DNA from: Streptomyces sp. DvalAA-43
GTDB lineage: Bacteria > Actinomycetota > Actinomycetes > Streptomycetales > Streptomycetaceae
Assembly: GCF_900091725.1 (NCBI RefSeq)
Contig: NZ_FMBW01000071.1
Location: 434,001-498,000, forward strand
Reading direction: 5' to 3'
Length of the DNA: 64,000 bases
Shown here: one piece after another, positions 51,551 to 63,953 of the stretch
Layout of the letters: the number at the start of each line of letters is the position of its first letter
How positions within the stretch are numbered: the first letter of the stretch is position 1
Translations under genes and position numbers: made by a program
The notes under the pieces: generated by a model
What the model saw: the letters and a program-made list of their open reading frames with translations, nothing else
Database searches by the model: none
Told to the model about the DNA's origin: nothing

Positions 51551-52990
51551 ATGGGTGAGGTCTTCGCCGGTCGGTACGAACTGATCGATCCGATCGGACG
51601 TGGTGGGGTCGGCGCCGTCTGGCGGGCCTGGGACCACCGGCGCCGCCGCTATGTGGCGGCCAAGGTCCTCCAGCAGAGCGACGCGCACACCCTGCTGCGC
51701 TTCGTCCGCGAGCAGGCGCTGAGGATCGAGCATCCGCATGTGCTCGCGCCCGCCAGTTGGGCCGCGGACGACGACAAGGTCCTGTTCACCATGGATCTGG
51801 TGAGCGGGGGTTCACTGGCGCATGTCATCGGCGACTACGGGCCGTTGCCGCCCCGTTTCGTCTGCACGCTCCTCGACCAGCTGCTGTCCGGGCTGTCCAC
51901 GGTGCACGCGGAGGGTGTGGTGCACCGGGACATCAAACCGGCCAACATCCTTATGGAGGCGACCGGTACGGGGCGTCCGCACCTGCGGCTGTCCGACTTC
52001 GGCATCTCCATGCGCAAGGGAGAGCCGCGACTCACCGAGACCAACTACGTGGTGGGCACGCCCGGTTACTTCGCACCCGAGCAAATGATGGGCGCGGAGC
52101 CCGACTTCCCCGCGGACCTGTTCGCGGTCGGTCTCGTCGCGCTCTATCTCCTCCAGGGCAAGAAGCCCGACGCGCAGGCGATCGTCGAGCACTTCGCCTC
52201 GTACGGCACGCCCGCCGCCCCGGAGGGGATCCCCGAGCCGTTGTGGCAGGTCCTCGCGGGGCTGCTGCAGCCGGATCCGCAGGCCAGGTTCCGTACGGCC
52301 ACGGGTGCGCGCAAGGCGCTGACGGCCGCGGTCGAGATGCTTCCGGAGGCCGCGCCCGAGGACGAGCCGGTCGAGGTCTTCGACCAGATCGGGCCGCTGC
52401 CCCCCGGCTTCGGCCCCACCGGACCGCTCCCGGCCCCCGCGCCGACCCCACAGAACCCCCAGAACCCTCGAACCCCGCAGAACACCCACGACGCGCAGAA
52501 CCCGCAGAACCCGCAGAACCCGCAGACTCCACAGACCCCGCAGAACGCCCAGGACTCCCAGGGCCCCCAGCCACCGAGCCAGGCCGCGGCCCAGCAGGCC
52601 GCGCAGCAGCCGTACGCGCAGTCGCCGGTCCCGATGTCGGAGACGGGCAGCTTCCATCTCCCACCGCCTCCGCAGCAGACCGCGCCGTCGCCCCAGCCGG
52701 CCTCCCCGCTCCCGGCCCAGGCGGCGTCCCCGTACGCCGCTCCCGTGCCGGACCTCTCGCAGGCACCGACCTCCGCCGTGCAGCACGAGCCGGCTCTCAC
52801 CCGCGCGTACACCGTCGGGCAGCCGCAGACTCCCGCGCCCGGCGCGGGAGTTGCCCCGCATCTCGCGGCGCCCGCTCCCGCGTACGCCCCGCAGAAGCGT
52901 CCGGGACCGTCCCCGAAGGTGGCGGTCCCGGTGCTACTGGTGGCGCTGGTGTGTTTCGCGGTGGGGATCTGGGCGCTGACCCAGAGCTGA
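51551..52990 (+). CDS. Ser/Thr protein kinase with Pro/Gln-rich linker and C-terminal anchor
   Basis: The 479-residue kinase has the glycine loop IGRGGVGAVW, Lys38, VHRDIKPANILM (HRD Asp near 127), LRLSDFGIS and VVGTPGYFAPEQM. A 160-residue linker rich in Pro, Gln and Asn carries PQNPQN repeats (52450-52555). The protein ends in a membrane helix (VAVPVLLVALVCFAVGIWAL) with almost no external part, so it lacks PASTA or other sensor modules and may be activated from inside or by a partner. It follows the HTH gene. Confidence 0.93.
   Translation: MGEVFAGRYELIDPIGRGGVGAVWRAWDHRRRRYVAAKVLQQSDAHTLLRFVREQALRIEHPHVLAPASWAADDDKVLFTMDLVSGGSLAHVIGDYGPLPPRFVCTLLDQLLSGLSTVHAEGVVHRDIKPANILMEATGTGRPHLRLSDFGISMRKGEPRLTETNYVVGTPGYFAPEQMMGAEPDFPADLFAVGLVALYLLQGKKPDAQAIVEHFASYGTPAAPEGIPEPLWQVLAGLLQPDPQARFRTATGARKALTAAVEMLPEAAPEDEPVEVFDQIGPLPPGFGPTGPLPAPAPTPQNPQNPRTPQNTHDAQNPQNPQNPQTPQTPQNAQDSQGPQPPSQAAAQQAAQQPYAQSPVPMSETGSFHLPPPPQQTAPSPQPASPLPAQAASPYAAPVPDLSQAPTSAVQHEPALTRAYTVGQPQTPAPGAGVAPHLAAPAPAYAPQKRPGPSPKVAVPVLLVALVCFAVGIWALTQS
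52450..52555 (+). repeat. Degenerate 9-bp PQN-encoding repeat in kinase linker
   Basis: Variants of CCGCAGAAC recur about ten times, encoding Pro-Gln-Asn/Thr triplets. Four are adjacent (around 52490-52527). This is protein-level low complexity. Confidence 0.8.
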
Positions 52991-53112
52991 CCCCGGTCAC
53001 CCAGACCCCAGGCCCCGGTCGCTCAGACCCCAGGCCGCGGTCGCCCGGACCCCTGCCGGGCCGGGCCCCGAGCCCCGAAGCCCTGCCGTCCGGGCCCCGG
53101 GCCCGGCCCGGC

Positions 53113-54453
53113 TCACCAGGCCTGCGGCGGGCCTCCGTACGGCTGGTCGCCACCGGCCGGGCCCGCCGGGGCGGCGCTCGTGCGGCGACGGGCCAGCAGC
53201 GTCCACACCCCGAGCCCGAGCACCAACACCGAGCCCGTGCCGATCCCGGCCGCGCCGATCATCTTCATCCGGTCGCTCCTGGCCGCCTGCGGGCCGCTCT
53301 GTCCGCTCCGCGCCATGTCCTTGTCCTGCGACGTGACCGAGAAGACCCCGGCGTCCCCCGTGTACGGCGAACTCCCGGCCTTCCCCTCGACCTTGACCTT
53401 GAGGGTCAGCGGGATCGGCTTGTCGCCGTACGACTTCGCGATCTTCGGGCTGAGCGTCACCGACAGGTAGTACCAGCCGGCGAACCGCATCGCGCTGACG
53501 CTGCTGGTGGAGTCGTAGCGGTTCTCGTACGCCACCGGGGGCAGCGGATCCAGCGACACGGACGCGGGCTTGCCGGAGTACGACAGCGGTGTCGCGGAGT
53601 CGACGTGGCCGTGCGCCGGATTGTCGAGGGAGAGCGCGAGCGCGTTGCCGATGAATTCGTCCGAGGCGTTGTTGTTGCTCAGGTCGGCGGTGGCGAAGAT
53701 CTGCTGGCCCCAGTCCACCGGCACCCGGTAGAAGAGGGTCTGCCCCGGCCTGATGCCGCCCTTCTCCTGCCACTCACCGGTCTCCAGACCGGTCGCGTCG
53801 TAGTAGCTGGTGCCGCCCGACCGCTTCTGCGGGGCGGTGGTGGGCGGCGTGGGCGAGGCCGACGGCCAGTTCTCCGGTGCGTCGGTCGGCATCGAACCGG
53901 CCGACTTCAGCTGCGGCTCCGACTCGTAGCGCAGCTCCAGGTCCCACGCGCCGGGCGCCGAGGTCTCCTTGCTCTCCCGCTCGATCAGGACGTTGTACGT
54001 ACCGGCGTCCTGGCAGGTGCTGCTGTCCTTCTCCATGAGCCGGTAGGCGTACGTGGCGATCGGACGCGGGAACTCCGCCGATTGGAACCGCGCGTCCTGC
54101 GAACTGCACTGCAGGTCCGTGCTGTCGCGGATGCTGACCGTGATGCCGTCCCCGTAGGCGACCTGGCCGCCGCCCCTGGGCACGGCCACCGCCGAGACGT
54201 ACGCATTGGTCTTCGCGTCGAGGTTGAGGCGGTAGTAGAGCTTCTCGCCGGGCCTGATCGAGCTCTTGTACACCGATCCGGGCGTGAGCGCCGCCGCCTC
54301 GGTGCTGACCTCCGTGCCGACGACCTTCTCCGCCCCGGGGTCGAAGGTGTACGCGGCGGGCTCCCCGGCCGCGAACGCCTGCCCCGGCAGCGCCGCCGCG
54401 CACATCGCCGTGACCGCGGCCAGCGCCACCCGACCCCTGTTGCGCTGCCTCAT
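53113..54453 (-). CDS. Secreted, C-terminally anchored protein of unknown function
   Basis: The 446-residue protein starts with a signal peptide (MRQRNRGRVALAAVTAMCAA, then ALPGQAFAAG) and has a large external region with two related halves. Segments such as VYKSSIRPGEKLYYRLNLD and GGIRPGQTLFYRVPVDWGQQ each look like a beta-sandwich. A membrane helix (IGAAGIGTGSVLVLGLGVWTLL) and a short cytoplasmic tail end it. The repeated R-P-G-x-x-L-x-Y-R element suggests an internal duplication. The ATG at 54453 has a GGGGGAAG site upstream. It converges on the kinase gene. Confidence 0.82.
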   Translation of the reverse strand: MRQRNRGRVALAAVTAMCAAALPGQAFAAGEPAAYTFDPGAEKVVGTEVSTEAAALTPGSVYKSSIRPGEKLYYRLNLDAKTNAYVSAVAVPRGGGQVAYGDGITVSIRDSTDLQCSSQDARFQSAEFPRPIATYAYRLMEKDSSTCQDAGTYNVLIERESKETSAPGAWDLELRYESEPQLKSAGSMPTDAPENWPSASPTPPTTAPQKRSGGTSYYDATGLETGEWQEKGGIRPGQTLFYRVPVDWGQQIFATADLSNNNASDEFIGNALALSLDNPAHGHVDSATPLSYSGKPASVSLDPLPPVAYENRYDSTSSVSAMRFAGWYYLSVTLSPKIAKSYGDKPIPLTLKVKVEGKAGSSPYTGDAGVFSVTSQDKDMARSGQSGPQAARSDRMKMIGAAGIGTGSVLVLGLGVWTLLARRRTSAAPAGPAGGDQPYGGPPQAW

Positions 54454-54865
54454 CACGCGCTTCCCCCTCGTCGTCCGTGCGGCCCGCCCGCGACGCCCGC
54501 GTACGGACACGGGCCCCGCGGCCACCACCACGGCGTCCGCCCCGGCAGCGGCCGCCATGCCGGTCCATCCTGCCCCGCCCGTACCGCCGCTGTCTTCGAC
54601 GCTGATCGAATTGCCCTTCTTGCCCGCCTTCTCGGCTGCGGCGGAAGCACGGCTCCCCGAACAGGCCGGCTCCTCGCCGGGGAACAGAAGCCGCGGTACG
54701 GCAAGCGGCGGTGGTCCGCACCTTCACCCGGCCCGCCCGGCCGTTTCACTCAAGCAACGTATTTATTTGCTCATGGTGAACTCAAGAGCACAGGAGTCAC
54801 GGTCCCGCAACAGCACGAAGCCCCGGCCGCTCAGCGACCGGGGCCCGCAATCAGGCTGTTCTGTC
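54454..54865. terminator. Gene-free stretch holding the DLW-39 terminator
   Basis: No gene is supported in these 412 bp. GCCCCGG (54820-54826) and CCGGGGC (54838-54844) enclose an inner CGCT/AGCG stem and probably terminate the DLW-39 transcript. The left part should hold the promoter of the secreted protein. Confidence 0.6.
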
Positions 54866-55000
54866 TCACACACCCGAACCTGCGGGCACGGAGTCAGTCG
54901 CCTCCGTCCACAGATCCTGCTCGGCGCGATCCGCCTGGATCTGGCGGTACACGAGGAGCCCGCCGATGGCGGCCAGTGCGACCAGGAGAAGCTTCTTCAC
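54866..55000 (-). CDS. DLW-39 family small protein
   Basis: The 44-residue protein is a one-helix membrane peptide (KKLLLVALAAIGGLLVYRQI) followed by the conserved RAEQDLWTEATDSV, whose Asp-Leu-Trp motif names the actinobacterial DLW-39 family. Function is unknown. The GTG at 55000 gives the family length of about 40. Its position near tRNA-Ile and gyrA is conserved in Streptomyces. Confidence 0.85.
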   Translation of the reverse strand: MKKLLLVALAAIGGLLVYRQIQADRAEQDLWTEATDSVPAGSGV

Positions 55001-55310
55001 CGCGCGACCTCGTCTTTCCTTGACGTAGGGGACTTCTGCCGCCCGACTATACACACCGGCCGATATCAACCGGTGACCTGCCCGCGACCCAACTGGCGCC
55101 CGGGAAAGAGCGATCGTCCGAGAACCGGTTTCCGCCCGGAGAACCAGGCCCCGGCCCGCGGCCCGGAACAAGCCCGTCGAGGCCGGTTGAACCATACGAG
55201 TGGTGTTCATCCGAAGATCGGCGGATCGGTGGCGTCGGTCCACGAAATCGCGGGCCACATCCACATCATCAGAAAGGTAAGCAAACCGGACCACCCGAAA
55301 GCGAGGGGCC
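55001..55310. promoter_or_regulatory. DLW-39/small secreted protein divergent region
   Basis: This 310-bp gap separates two divergent small genes. I see no gene, tRNA or strong palindrome in it; it should hold both promoters. Confidence 0.4.
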
Positions 55311-55682
55311 ATGAGCACCTTCAAGCCCAAGAGCATCTGGACCGCCTTCATCACCGCCCTCTTCGCCCTGCTCGCCGCAGTGGGGCTCATGAGCACCCCG
55401 GCGACGGCCACGGAGCAGAGCGCCACGGAGCCGGCCACCACGACCCACGAACACATGGCCGCGACCACGGCAACCGTGGCCACCCCGTCGGTGCGATGGA
55501 CCCTCCCGCGCGACAGGGCGCTGCCACCCACGATGAAGCAGCGCATCCGCGCCGAGGCACACGGCTCCTCACCCGCGACCCGCCATCTGTCCGTCGACGC
55601 CACGGACACCACGGACACCAGGAACGCCGCCCGCACCCCCCACGGCGCCCCGGCGGGGGACGCGTCCCTCCTGCCGCCCTGA
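55311..55682 (+). CDS. Small secreted Thr/Ala-rich protein
   Basis: The 123-residue protein has a signal peptide (IWTAFITALFALLAAVGLMS, then TPATATE) and a Thr/Ala/His-rich mature part with SVRWTLPRDRALPPTMKQRI. The mature part has no known fold; it may belong to the DUF6344 group of Streptomyces secreted proteins. The hydrophobic start and a strong hairpin right after the stop support a real gene. It is the only plus-strand gene right of the last kinase. Confidence 0.65.
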   Translation: MSTFKPKSIWTAFITALFALLAAVGLMSTPATATEQSATEPATTTHEHMAATTATVATPSVRWTLPRDRALPPTMKQRIRAEAHGSSPATRHLSVDATDTTDTRNAARTPHGAPAGDASLLPP

Positions 55683-55705
55683 GAGCCGCTCAACTGACGT
55701 ACAGA

Positions 55706-55738
55706 GCCCCCGGACCGGTTCGCACCGGACGGGGGCTT
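55706..55738. terminator. Hairpin after the small secreted gene
   Basis: AGCCCCC and GGGGGCT form the outer stem and CCGGT-TCGC-ACCGG the inner one. It lies 23 bp after the stop and between two convergent genes. Confidence 0.78.
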
Positions 55739-55765
55739 CTCCGTGCGCTCCAGCGGCCCTCCCGC

Positions 55766-56119
55766 CTACGGGAGCCAGCGCCGCGCCGCCTCGACGCTGT
55801 CCCCCGCGTTGGTGTTGAACGCGATGGCGGCACCGGGCGCATGGCGGCGGATCAGATTCACGGTCCGCTCGAAGAGCGGGAGCAGCACCTCGGTCTTGCG
55901 GATCCCGCCCCCGATGACGACCACGTCCCACGGACGCTCGGCCAGCGACGCGGCGATCGCGGGCTCGGCCGACTCGTCGAAGACGACCAGCGTCATGGCC
56001 GCTTCGATACCGAGCTCGCCGAACCGCCTCACCTCCTCGGCGAGGGTCGTGCGCACCGCCTCCGCGTCGATGCCGGGCAGTGCCTGCGGGTCATAACCGA
56101 TCACGAGTACGGAAGACAT
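55766..56119 (-). CDS. Conserved small alpha/beta protein, function unknown
   Basis: The 117-residue protein reads like a flavodoxin- or Rossmann-type fold. It begins with strand SSVLVIGYDP, has VVVIGGGIRKTEV in the middle and AAIAFNTNAG near the end. No catalytic motif is evident. It lies 85 bp from the tRNA-Ile 3' end and is transcribed in the same direction. Not recognised beyond a generic fold. Confidence 0.7.
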   Translation of the reverse strand: MSSVLVIGYDPQALPGIDAEAVRTTLAEEVRRFGELGIEAAMTLVVFDESAEPAIAASLAERPWDVVVIGGGIRKTEVLLPLFERTVNLIRRHAPGAAIAFNTNAGDSVEAARRWLP

Positions 56120-56166
56120 GCGGCCAACCTACTGACGCCCGGCCGTGGACGTCGGCCGTAAATGCC

Positions 56167-56200
56167 GAAGGCCCCCCACCGTTTCCGGTGAGGGGCCTTC
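56167..56200 (-). terminator. Terminator of tRNA-Ile
   Basis: GAAGGCCCC and GGGGCCTTC pair around an inner ACC/GGT stem, directly after the encoded CCA end of tRNA-Ile. Confidence 0.8.
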
Positions 56201-56204
56201 GTAC

Positions 56205-56281
56205 TGGTGGGGCTAACAGGATTTGAACCTGTGGCCTCATCCTTATCAGGGATGCGCTCTAACCAACTGAGCTATAGCCCC
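56205..56281 (-). tRNA. tRNA-Ile (anticodon GAT), CCA encoded
   Basis: The minus strand forms a cloverleaf of 74 bases plus CCA: acceptor GGGGCTA with TAGCCCC, anticodon arm CATCC-CTGATAA-GGATG with GAT, and T loop GTTCAAATC. Unlike the tRNA-Leu and tRNA-Ala genes here, CCA is encoded. Confidence 0.96.
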
Positions 56282-56351
56282 GCCGCGCTCTGCGCTGACT
56301 TCTGAAGATTAGCGCACGTCGGGGCCAGTCCCAAAATCGATACCCGGCGAC

Positions 56352-57053
56352 CTACTCGTCCTCGGCCAGCGTGAGCTCGATACCGCCGACAAAACCCGCC
56401 GACAGGTTGTAGATGAAGGAGCCCAGCGTCGCCAGCGCGGTCGCCAGGACCACATCGATCACCGCGATGACCGAGGTGAAGATGAGAACCCTGGGCAGCG
56501 ACAGGAACGACTGGAGATCGAAGCCGTTGCTGTCGTTCGAACCGGTGGCCTCGCTGATCGTGCCGCCGACGGTCTCGAAGACGCCCATGGCGTCCATGAC
56601 CATCCACAGCACCGCGGACGCCACCACCGTGCAGATGCCGAGCGCGATGGAGAGCAGGAAGCTGACCTTCATCACCGACCACGGATCGGCCTTGGCCACC
56701 CGCAGCCGCGCCTTGCGGGTACGCGGAGTCGTCCGCGCCCCGGTCCGCGGCCGACGGGCCGCCTGCGCGGCTCCGACGCCCTGCACACCGCCCTGCGTGC
56801 CGCCGCCGGACGGCCGGCCGCCCTGGGTCCCGCCGGCAGGCGAGGGATACGCCTGTGGCGGGTGGTACGGCCCGCTCTGCCCCGGTGCGGGCTCGCGCTC
56901 ACCGGGCAACGGCCCGGTCGTGTAGCCCTCGTACTGGGGCTGAGGCCCCCGGGTGTCCGTCACAGTGCCCCCTTGGGAGTCCGTGGCAGGGCCACGGGCA
57001 CCGTTCGCCCCTGTTCCGGAAGCGGCCGAACCGGCGCCCGTGGCTCCACTCAC
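56352..57053 (-). CDS. DUF3566 family membrane protein
   Basis: The 233-residue protein has a disordered Gly/Pro/Gln-rich N-terminus (about 1-105) and a conserved DUF3566 domain with RLRVAKADPWSVMKVSFLLS. Two membrane helices (about 128-150 and 190-215) flank the segment FETVGGTISEATG. It directly follows gyrA by 3 bp and is co-transcribed with the gyrase genes in many actinobacteria, yet its function is unknown. The start is GTG at 57053. Confidence 0.92.
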   Translation of the reverse strand: MSGATGAGSAASGTGANGARGPATDSQGGTVTDTRGPQPQYEGYTTGPLPGEREPAPGQSGPYHPPQAYPSPAGGTQGGRPSGGGTQGGVQGVGAAQAARRPRTGARTTPRTRKARLRVAKADPWSVMKVSFLLSIALGICTVVASAVLWMVMDAMGVFETVGGTISEATGSNDSNGFDLQSFLSLPRVLIFTSVIAVIDVVLATALATLGSFIYNLSAGFVGGIELTLAEDE

Positions 57054-57056
57054 GCT

Positions 57057-59678
57057 CTACTCCTCGTGCTCCCCGGCCGAAGGCGACGTGCCTTCGACAT
57101 TGCCCTCGACCGTGCTCTCGGCACCCTCCGCCGTCGCGGCCTCGGCGTCCTCGGACCCCTCGACTTCTTCGGCCTCACGACCGGCTTCGGCGTTACGGGC
57201 AATACCGACGACGGCATCGCGCTTGCCCAGATTGATCAGTTGGACGCCCATGGTGTCACGGCCCGTCTCCCTGACTTCATTGACTCGCGTACGAATCACA
57301 CCACCGCCGAGCGTGATGGCCAGGATCTCGTCCGTCTCCTCGACCACCAGCGCGCCGACCAGCGAGCCCCGGTCCTCCACGATCTTGGCGGCCTTGATGC
57401 CCAGACCGCCACGGCCCTGGACCCGGTACTCGTCGACAGGGGTCCGCTTCGCGTACCCGCCGTCGGTGGCAGTGAACACGAACGTACCCGGCCGGACAAC
57501 ATTCATCGAGAGCAGTTCGTCTCCCTCGCGGAAACTCATGCCCTTGACGCCCGATGTGGCACGGCCCATCGGGCGCAGCGCATCGTCCGTCGCGGTGAAT
57601 CTGATCGACTGGGCCTTCTTGCTGATGAGCAGCAGGTCGTCCTCGGCCGACACCAGCTCCGCGCCGATCAGCTCGTCGTCCGAGCCGTCCCCCGTCTCCC
57701 GGAGGTTGATCGCGATGACACCACCCGAGCGCGGGGAGTCGTAGTCCTTCAGCGCGGTCTTCTTCACCAGACCGCCCTTCGTGGCCAGGATCAGATAGGG
57801 CGCGGCCTCGTAGTCGCGGATCGCCAGGATCTGGGCGATCTGCTCGTCCGGCTGGAAGGCCAGCAGGTTGGCGACGTGCTGACCGCGGGCGTCACGGCCG
57901 GCGTCCGGCAGCTCGTAGGCCTTCGCCCGGTACACCCGGCCCTTGTTCGTGAAGAACAGCAGCCAGTGGTGCGTCGTCGACACGAAGAAGTGGTCGACGA
58001 TGTCGTCTTCCTTGAGCTTCGTACCGCGCACGCCCTTGCCGCCGCGCTTCTGCGAGCGGTAGTCGTCCGTCTTCGTGCGCTTCACATAGCCGCCGCGCGA
58101 GATCGTGACGACGATGTCCTCCTCGGCGATCAGGTCCTCGATGGACATGTCACCGTCGAAGGGCACCAGCTTGGAGCGCCGGTCGTCGCCGAACTTCTCG
58201 ACGATCGCCGCCAGCTCCTCGCTGACGATCTTCCGCTGCCGCTCCGGCGAGACCAGGATCGCGTTGTACTCGTTGATCTTCGCCTGGAGTTCGTCGTGCT
58301 CGGCCGTGATCTTCTGGTGCTCCAGCGCGGCCAGCCGGCGCAGCTGCATCTCCAGGATCGCGTTGGCCTGGATCTCGTCGATCTCCAGCAGGCCCATCAG
58401 GCCCTCACGCGCGATCTCCACGGTGTTGCTGCGCCGGATGAGGGCGATGACCTCGTCGATGGCGTCCAGGGCCTTGAGGAGGCCACGCAGGATGTGCGCC
58501 CGCTCCTCCGCCTTGCGCAGCCGGAACTTCGTACGCCGGACGATGACCTCGATCTGGTGCGTCACCCAGTGCCGGATGAACGCGTCGATCGAGAGGGTGC
58601 GCGGCACACCGTCGACCAGCGCCAGCATGTTGGCGCCGAAGTTGGTCTGCAGGTCGGTGTGCTTGTACAGGTTGTTCAGTACGACCTTGGCGACCGCGTC
58701 CCGCTTCAGTACGACGACCAGACGCTGACCGGTCCGCGACGAGGTCTCGTCCCGGACGTCCGCGATGCCGCCGACCTTGCCGTCCTTCACCAGGTCGGCG
58801 ATCTTCTGCGCGAGGTTGTCGGGGTTGGTCTGGTACGGCAGCTCCGTGACGACCAGGCACTGCCGGTTCTGGATCTCCTCGACCGCGACGACCGCGCGCA
58901 TCGTGATCGAGCCGCGGCCGGTGCGGTACGCCTCCTCGATGCCCTTGCGGCCCACGACGAGCGCGCCCGTCGGGAAGTCCGGGCCCTTGATCCGCTCGAT
59001 CAGCGCGTCCAGGAGCTCCTCCTGAGAGGCCTCCGGGTGCTCCAGGTACCACTGCGCACCGGCCGCGACCTCGCGCAGGTTGTGCGGCGGGATGTTGGTC
59101 GCCATACCGACCGCGATGCCCGCCGAACCGTTGACCAGCAGGTTCGGGAAGCGCGCCGGCAGGACCGTCGGCTCCTGGTTACGGCCGTCGTAGTTGTCCT
59201 GGAAGTCGACGGTCTCCTCGTCGATGTCCCGGACCATCTCCATGGACAGCGGCATCATCTTGCACTCGGTGTACCGCATGGCGGCGGCCGGGTCGTTGCC
59301 CGGGGAACCGAAGTTGCCGTTGGAGTCCACCAGCGGCATGCGCATCGACCAGTGCTGCGCCAGGCGGACCAGGGCGTCGTAGATCGAGGAGTCGCCGTGC
59401 GGGTGGTACGTACCCATGACGTCACCGACGACGCGGGCGCACTTGTAGAAGCCCTTCTCGGGCCGGTAGCCGCCGTCGTACATCGCGTACAGCACCCGGC
59501 GGTGCACGGGCTTGAGGCCGTCCCGCACGTCGGGCAGCGCACGCGAGACGATGACGGACATCGCGTAGTCGAGGTAGGAGCGCTGCATCTCCGTTTCGAG
59601 CCCGACGGGCTCGACACGCATGCCCACACCGGCGGCGGGATCCTCTTCAGGTGTCACAGGGGTGTTCTCGTCGGCCAT
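57057..59678 (-). CDS. gyrA: DNA gyrase subunit A
   Basis: The 873-residue protein carries the breakage-reunion domain with catalytic Tyr136 (AAAMRYTE). The quinolone-resistance region reads [17 protein letters not shown], where Ser97 and Asp101 correspond to E. coli Ser83 and Asp87 and look like the sensitive type. The C-terminal beta-pinwheel includes the GyrA box [10 protein letters not shown] (starting SQKRGG). The acidic C-terminal tail is long. With GyrB it introduces negative supercoils. It follows gyrB by 46 bp in one transcript. Confidence 0.98.
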   Translation of the reverse strand: MADENTPVTPEEDPAAGVGMRVEPVGLETEMQRSYLDYAMSVIVSRALPDVRDGLKPVHRRVLYAMYDGGYRPEKGFYKCARVVGDVMGTYHPHGDSSIYDALVRLAQHWSMRMPLVDSNGNFGSPGNDPAAAMRYTECKMMPLSMEMVRDIDEETVDFQDNYDGRNQEPTVLPARFPNLLVNGSAGIAVGMATNIPPHNLREVAAGAQWYLEHPEASQEELLDALIERIKGPDFPTGALVVGRKGIEEAYRTGRGSITMRAVVAVEEIQNRQCLVVTELPYQTNPDNLAQKIADLVKDGKVGGIADVRDETSSRTGQRLVVVLKRDAVAKVVLNNLYKHTDLQTNFGANMLALVDGVPRTLSIDAFIRHWVTHQIEVIVRRTKFRLRKAEERAHILRGLLKALDAIDEVIALIRRSNTVEIAREGLMGLLEIDEIQANAILEMQLRRLAALEHQKITAEHDELQAKINEYNAILVSPERQRKIVSEELAAIVEKFGDDRRSKLVPFDGDMSIEDLIAEEDIVVTISRGGYVKRTKTDDYRSQKRGGKGVRGTKLKEDDIVDHFFVSTTHHWLLFFTNKGRVYRAKAYELPDAGRDARGQHVANLLAFQPDEQIAQILAIRDYEAAPYLILATKGGLVKKTALKDYDSPRSGGVIAINLRETGDGSDDELIGAELVSAEDDLLLISKKAQSIRFTATDDALRPMGRATSGVKGMSFREGDELLSMNVVRPGTFVFTATDGGYAKRTPVDEYRVQGRGGLGIKAAKIVEDRGSLVGALVVEETDEILAITLGGGVIRTRVNEVRETGRDTMGVQLINLGKRDAVVGIARNAEAGREAEEVEGSEDAEAATAEGAESTVEGNVEGTSPSAGEHEE

Positions 59679-59724
59679 TGCTGGTCAAAGTCCTTTCGAG
59701 CGGCGGCTTGCTGGTTCGGCCGAC

Positions 59725-62277
<2,553 letters not shown>

Positions 62278-62826
62278 TCAGCCGTAGGTGTCGCCAGGGC
62301 CGATGCTCCCCGGCGCGCGCAGCGGACCGAACCTGCGCTGCGGACCGCCGGGCCCCAGCACCTTGATCAACCGCACCGTGCCCTGCCCCAGATCCGCGTT
62401 CAGCCGGGCCACCAGCTGAGGCGCCAGCAACCGCAGCTGCGTCGCCCACGCCGTCGAGTCGCACTGCACCGTCAGCACCCGCTCGTCCGGATCCTCGTCG
62501 TACCGCAGCGGCACACAATGATTGGCCAGATTTTCACCGACGATCTGCGGCCAGCGCCCCATCACCCCGCCCACCGCGGCCGGGGTCTCCCAGCCCCGCT
62601 CGGTGATCAGCCGGTTGATCGCGGAGCCCAGCGGCAACGGATCACGCCCATCGGCCCGCGCACCCGACCGCAGCCCGCCGCCCCGCCTGGCCTGCTTCTT
62701 CTGCTGCGCGGCAGCACCACGCGCCCGCGCCTGCTCCTTGGCCGCGCGCAGGGCCACCCGCGCCAGATCGACCCCCGAAGGCTCCGGGGCCTTCCCCTCA
62801 CCGGACCCCTCGCCGTGGCCGCTCAC
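62278..62826 (-). CDS. DUF721/DciA-like protein
   Basis: The 182-residue protein has a disordered basic N-terminus (about 1-62) and a DUF721 domain: [20 protein letters not shown], then [20 protein letters not shown], then [18 protein letters not shown]721 overlaps DciA, the helicase operator that replaces DnaC/DnaI in many bacteria, so a replicative role is plausible. The GTG overlaps the recF stop by 4 bases. The recF-DUF721-gyrB order is conserved in actinobacteria. Confidence 0.93.
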   Translation of the reverse strand: MSGHGEGSGEGKAPEPSGVDLARVALRAAKEQARARGAAAQQKKQARRGGGLRSGARADGRDPLPLGSAINRLITERGWETPAAVGGVMGRWPQIVGENLANHCVPLRYDEDPDERVLTVQCDSTAWATQLRLLAPQLVARLNADLGQGTVRLIKVLGPGGPQRRFGPLRAPGSIGPGDTYG

Positions 62827-63953
62827 AGCCGCTCCACCTCACCCGCGGACACCGCGTACCGCGCCCCCGCCAGCACCCCCGGGACGTCGTCGTCCACCGC
62901 GGCCGTCACCAGCACCTGCTCACCCGGGGCCACCAGCTCCGCCAGCCGCTCACGGCGCCGCGCGTCCAGCTCCGCGAAGACGTCGTCCAGCACCAGCACC
63001 GGCTCATTGCCCTCGCCGCGCAGCAGATCGTACGAGGCCAGCCGCAGCGCCAACGCGTACGACCAGGACTCGCCGTGGCTCGCGTACCCCTTGGCCGGCA
63101 TGCCCCGCAACCCGAGCAGCAGATCGTCACGGTGCGGACCGACCAGCGTCACGCCCCGCTCGATCTCCTGCTTGCGGACCTCCGCCAGGGCCGCGATCAA
63201 CTGCTCGTACAGCTCCTCGCGGGTACGGGCGGACTCCACGTCCGCCCCGACCGAGCTGCGGTACTCCAAGGCCAGCGGGCCGCCGCCCGGCGCGACGTCC
63301 CCGTACGCCTTGTCCGCCAGCGGCTGCAGGGTCGCGATCAGATCCAGCCGCTGAGCCAGCAGCTCCGCGCCCACCCGGCCCAGATGCTGGTCCCATACGT
63401 CGAGCGTGGACAGGTCCATCGACCTGCCGCCGTGCCGACGCGCCATCGCCGCCGACTTCAGCAGGGTGTTGCGCTGCTTCAGCACCCGCTCGTAGTCCGA
63501 GCGCACCCCCGCCATCCGCGGCGAACGAGCCGTGATCAGCTCGTCGAGAAAGCGCCGGCGCTCCCCGGGATCGCCCTTGACCAGCGCCAGGTCCTCCGGC
63601 GCGAACAGCACCGTGCGTACTATCCCCAGCACGTCACGCGGCCTGACCTGCGACGATCGATTGATACGCGCCCGATTGGCCTTGCCGGGATTGAGCTCCA
63701 GCTCGATCAGCTGCGAACGCTCGCCCTGCGTCACGGCGGCGCGGACGACGGCCCGCTCCGCGCCCATCCGCACCAGCGGAGCGTCGGAGGAGACCCGGTG
63801 GCTGCCGAGCGTCGCGAGATAGCCGACCGCCTCCACCAGATTCGTCTTGCCCTGGCCGTTGGCCCCCACGAACGCGGTGACGCCCGGTTCGAGAGGTACC
63901 TCGACCCGGGCGTACGAGCGGAAGTCGGCCAGCGAGAGATGCGTGACATGCAT
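62823..63953 (-). CDS. recF: DNA replication and repair protein RecF
   Basis: The 376-residue ATPase has Walker A in [15 protein letters not shown] (Lys36), QRNTLLKS in the lobe II region, and the signature and Walker B near [19 protein letters not shown]. RecF loads RecA at gaps with RecO and RecR. The ATG at 63953 begins [14 protein letters not shown]. It is the last gene of the window; dnaN and dnaA should follow beyond the edge. Only 47 bp remain upstream, with nothing else visible. Confidence 0.97.
   Translation of the reverse strand: MHVTHLSLADFRSYARVEVPLEPGVTAFVGANGQGKTNLVEAVGYLATLGSHRVSSDAPLVRMGAERAVVRAAVTQGERSQLIELELNPGKANRARINRSSQVRPRDVLGIVRTVLFAPEDLALVKGDPGERRRFLDELITARSPRMAGVRSDYERVLKQRNTLLKSAAMARRHGGRSMDLSTLDVWDQHLGRVGAELLAQRLDLIATLQPLADKAYGDVAPGGGPLALEYRSSVGADVESARTREELYEQLIAALAEVRKQEIERGVTLVGPHRDDLLLGLRGMPAKGYASHGESWSYALALRLASYDLLRGEGNEPVLVLDDVFAELDARRRERLAELVAPGEQVLVTAAVDDDVPGVLAGARYAVSAGEVERL

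Noticed and set aside
51757-55023. A 1088-codon plus-strand open frame across the kinase and the secreted-protein gene
   Set aside because: It overlaps a recognised kinase in another frame and a secreted protein on the other strand; its composition is Arg/Pro/Gly-rich without motifs.
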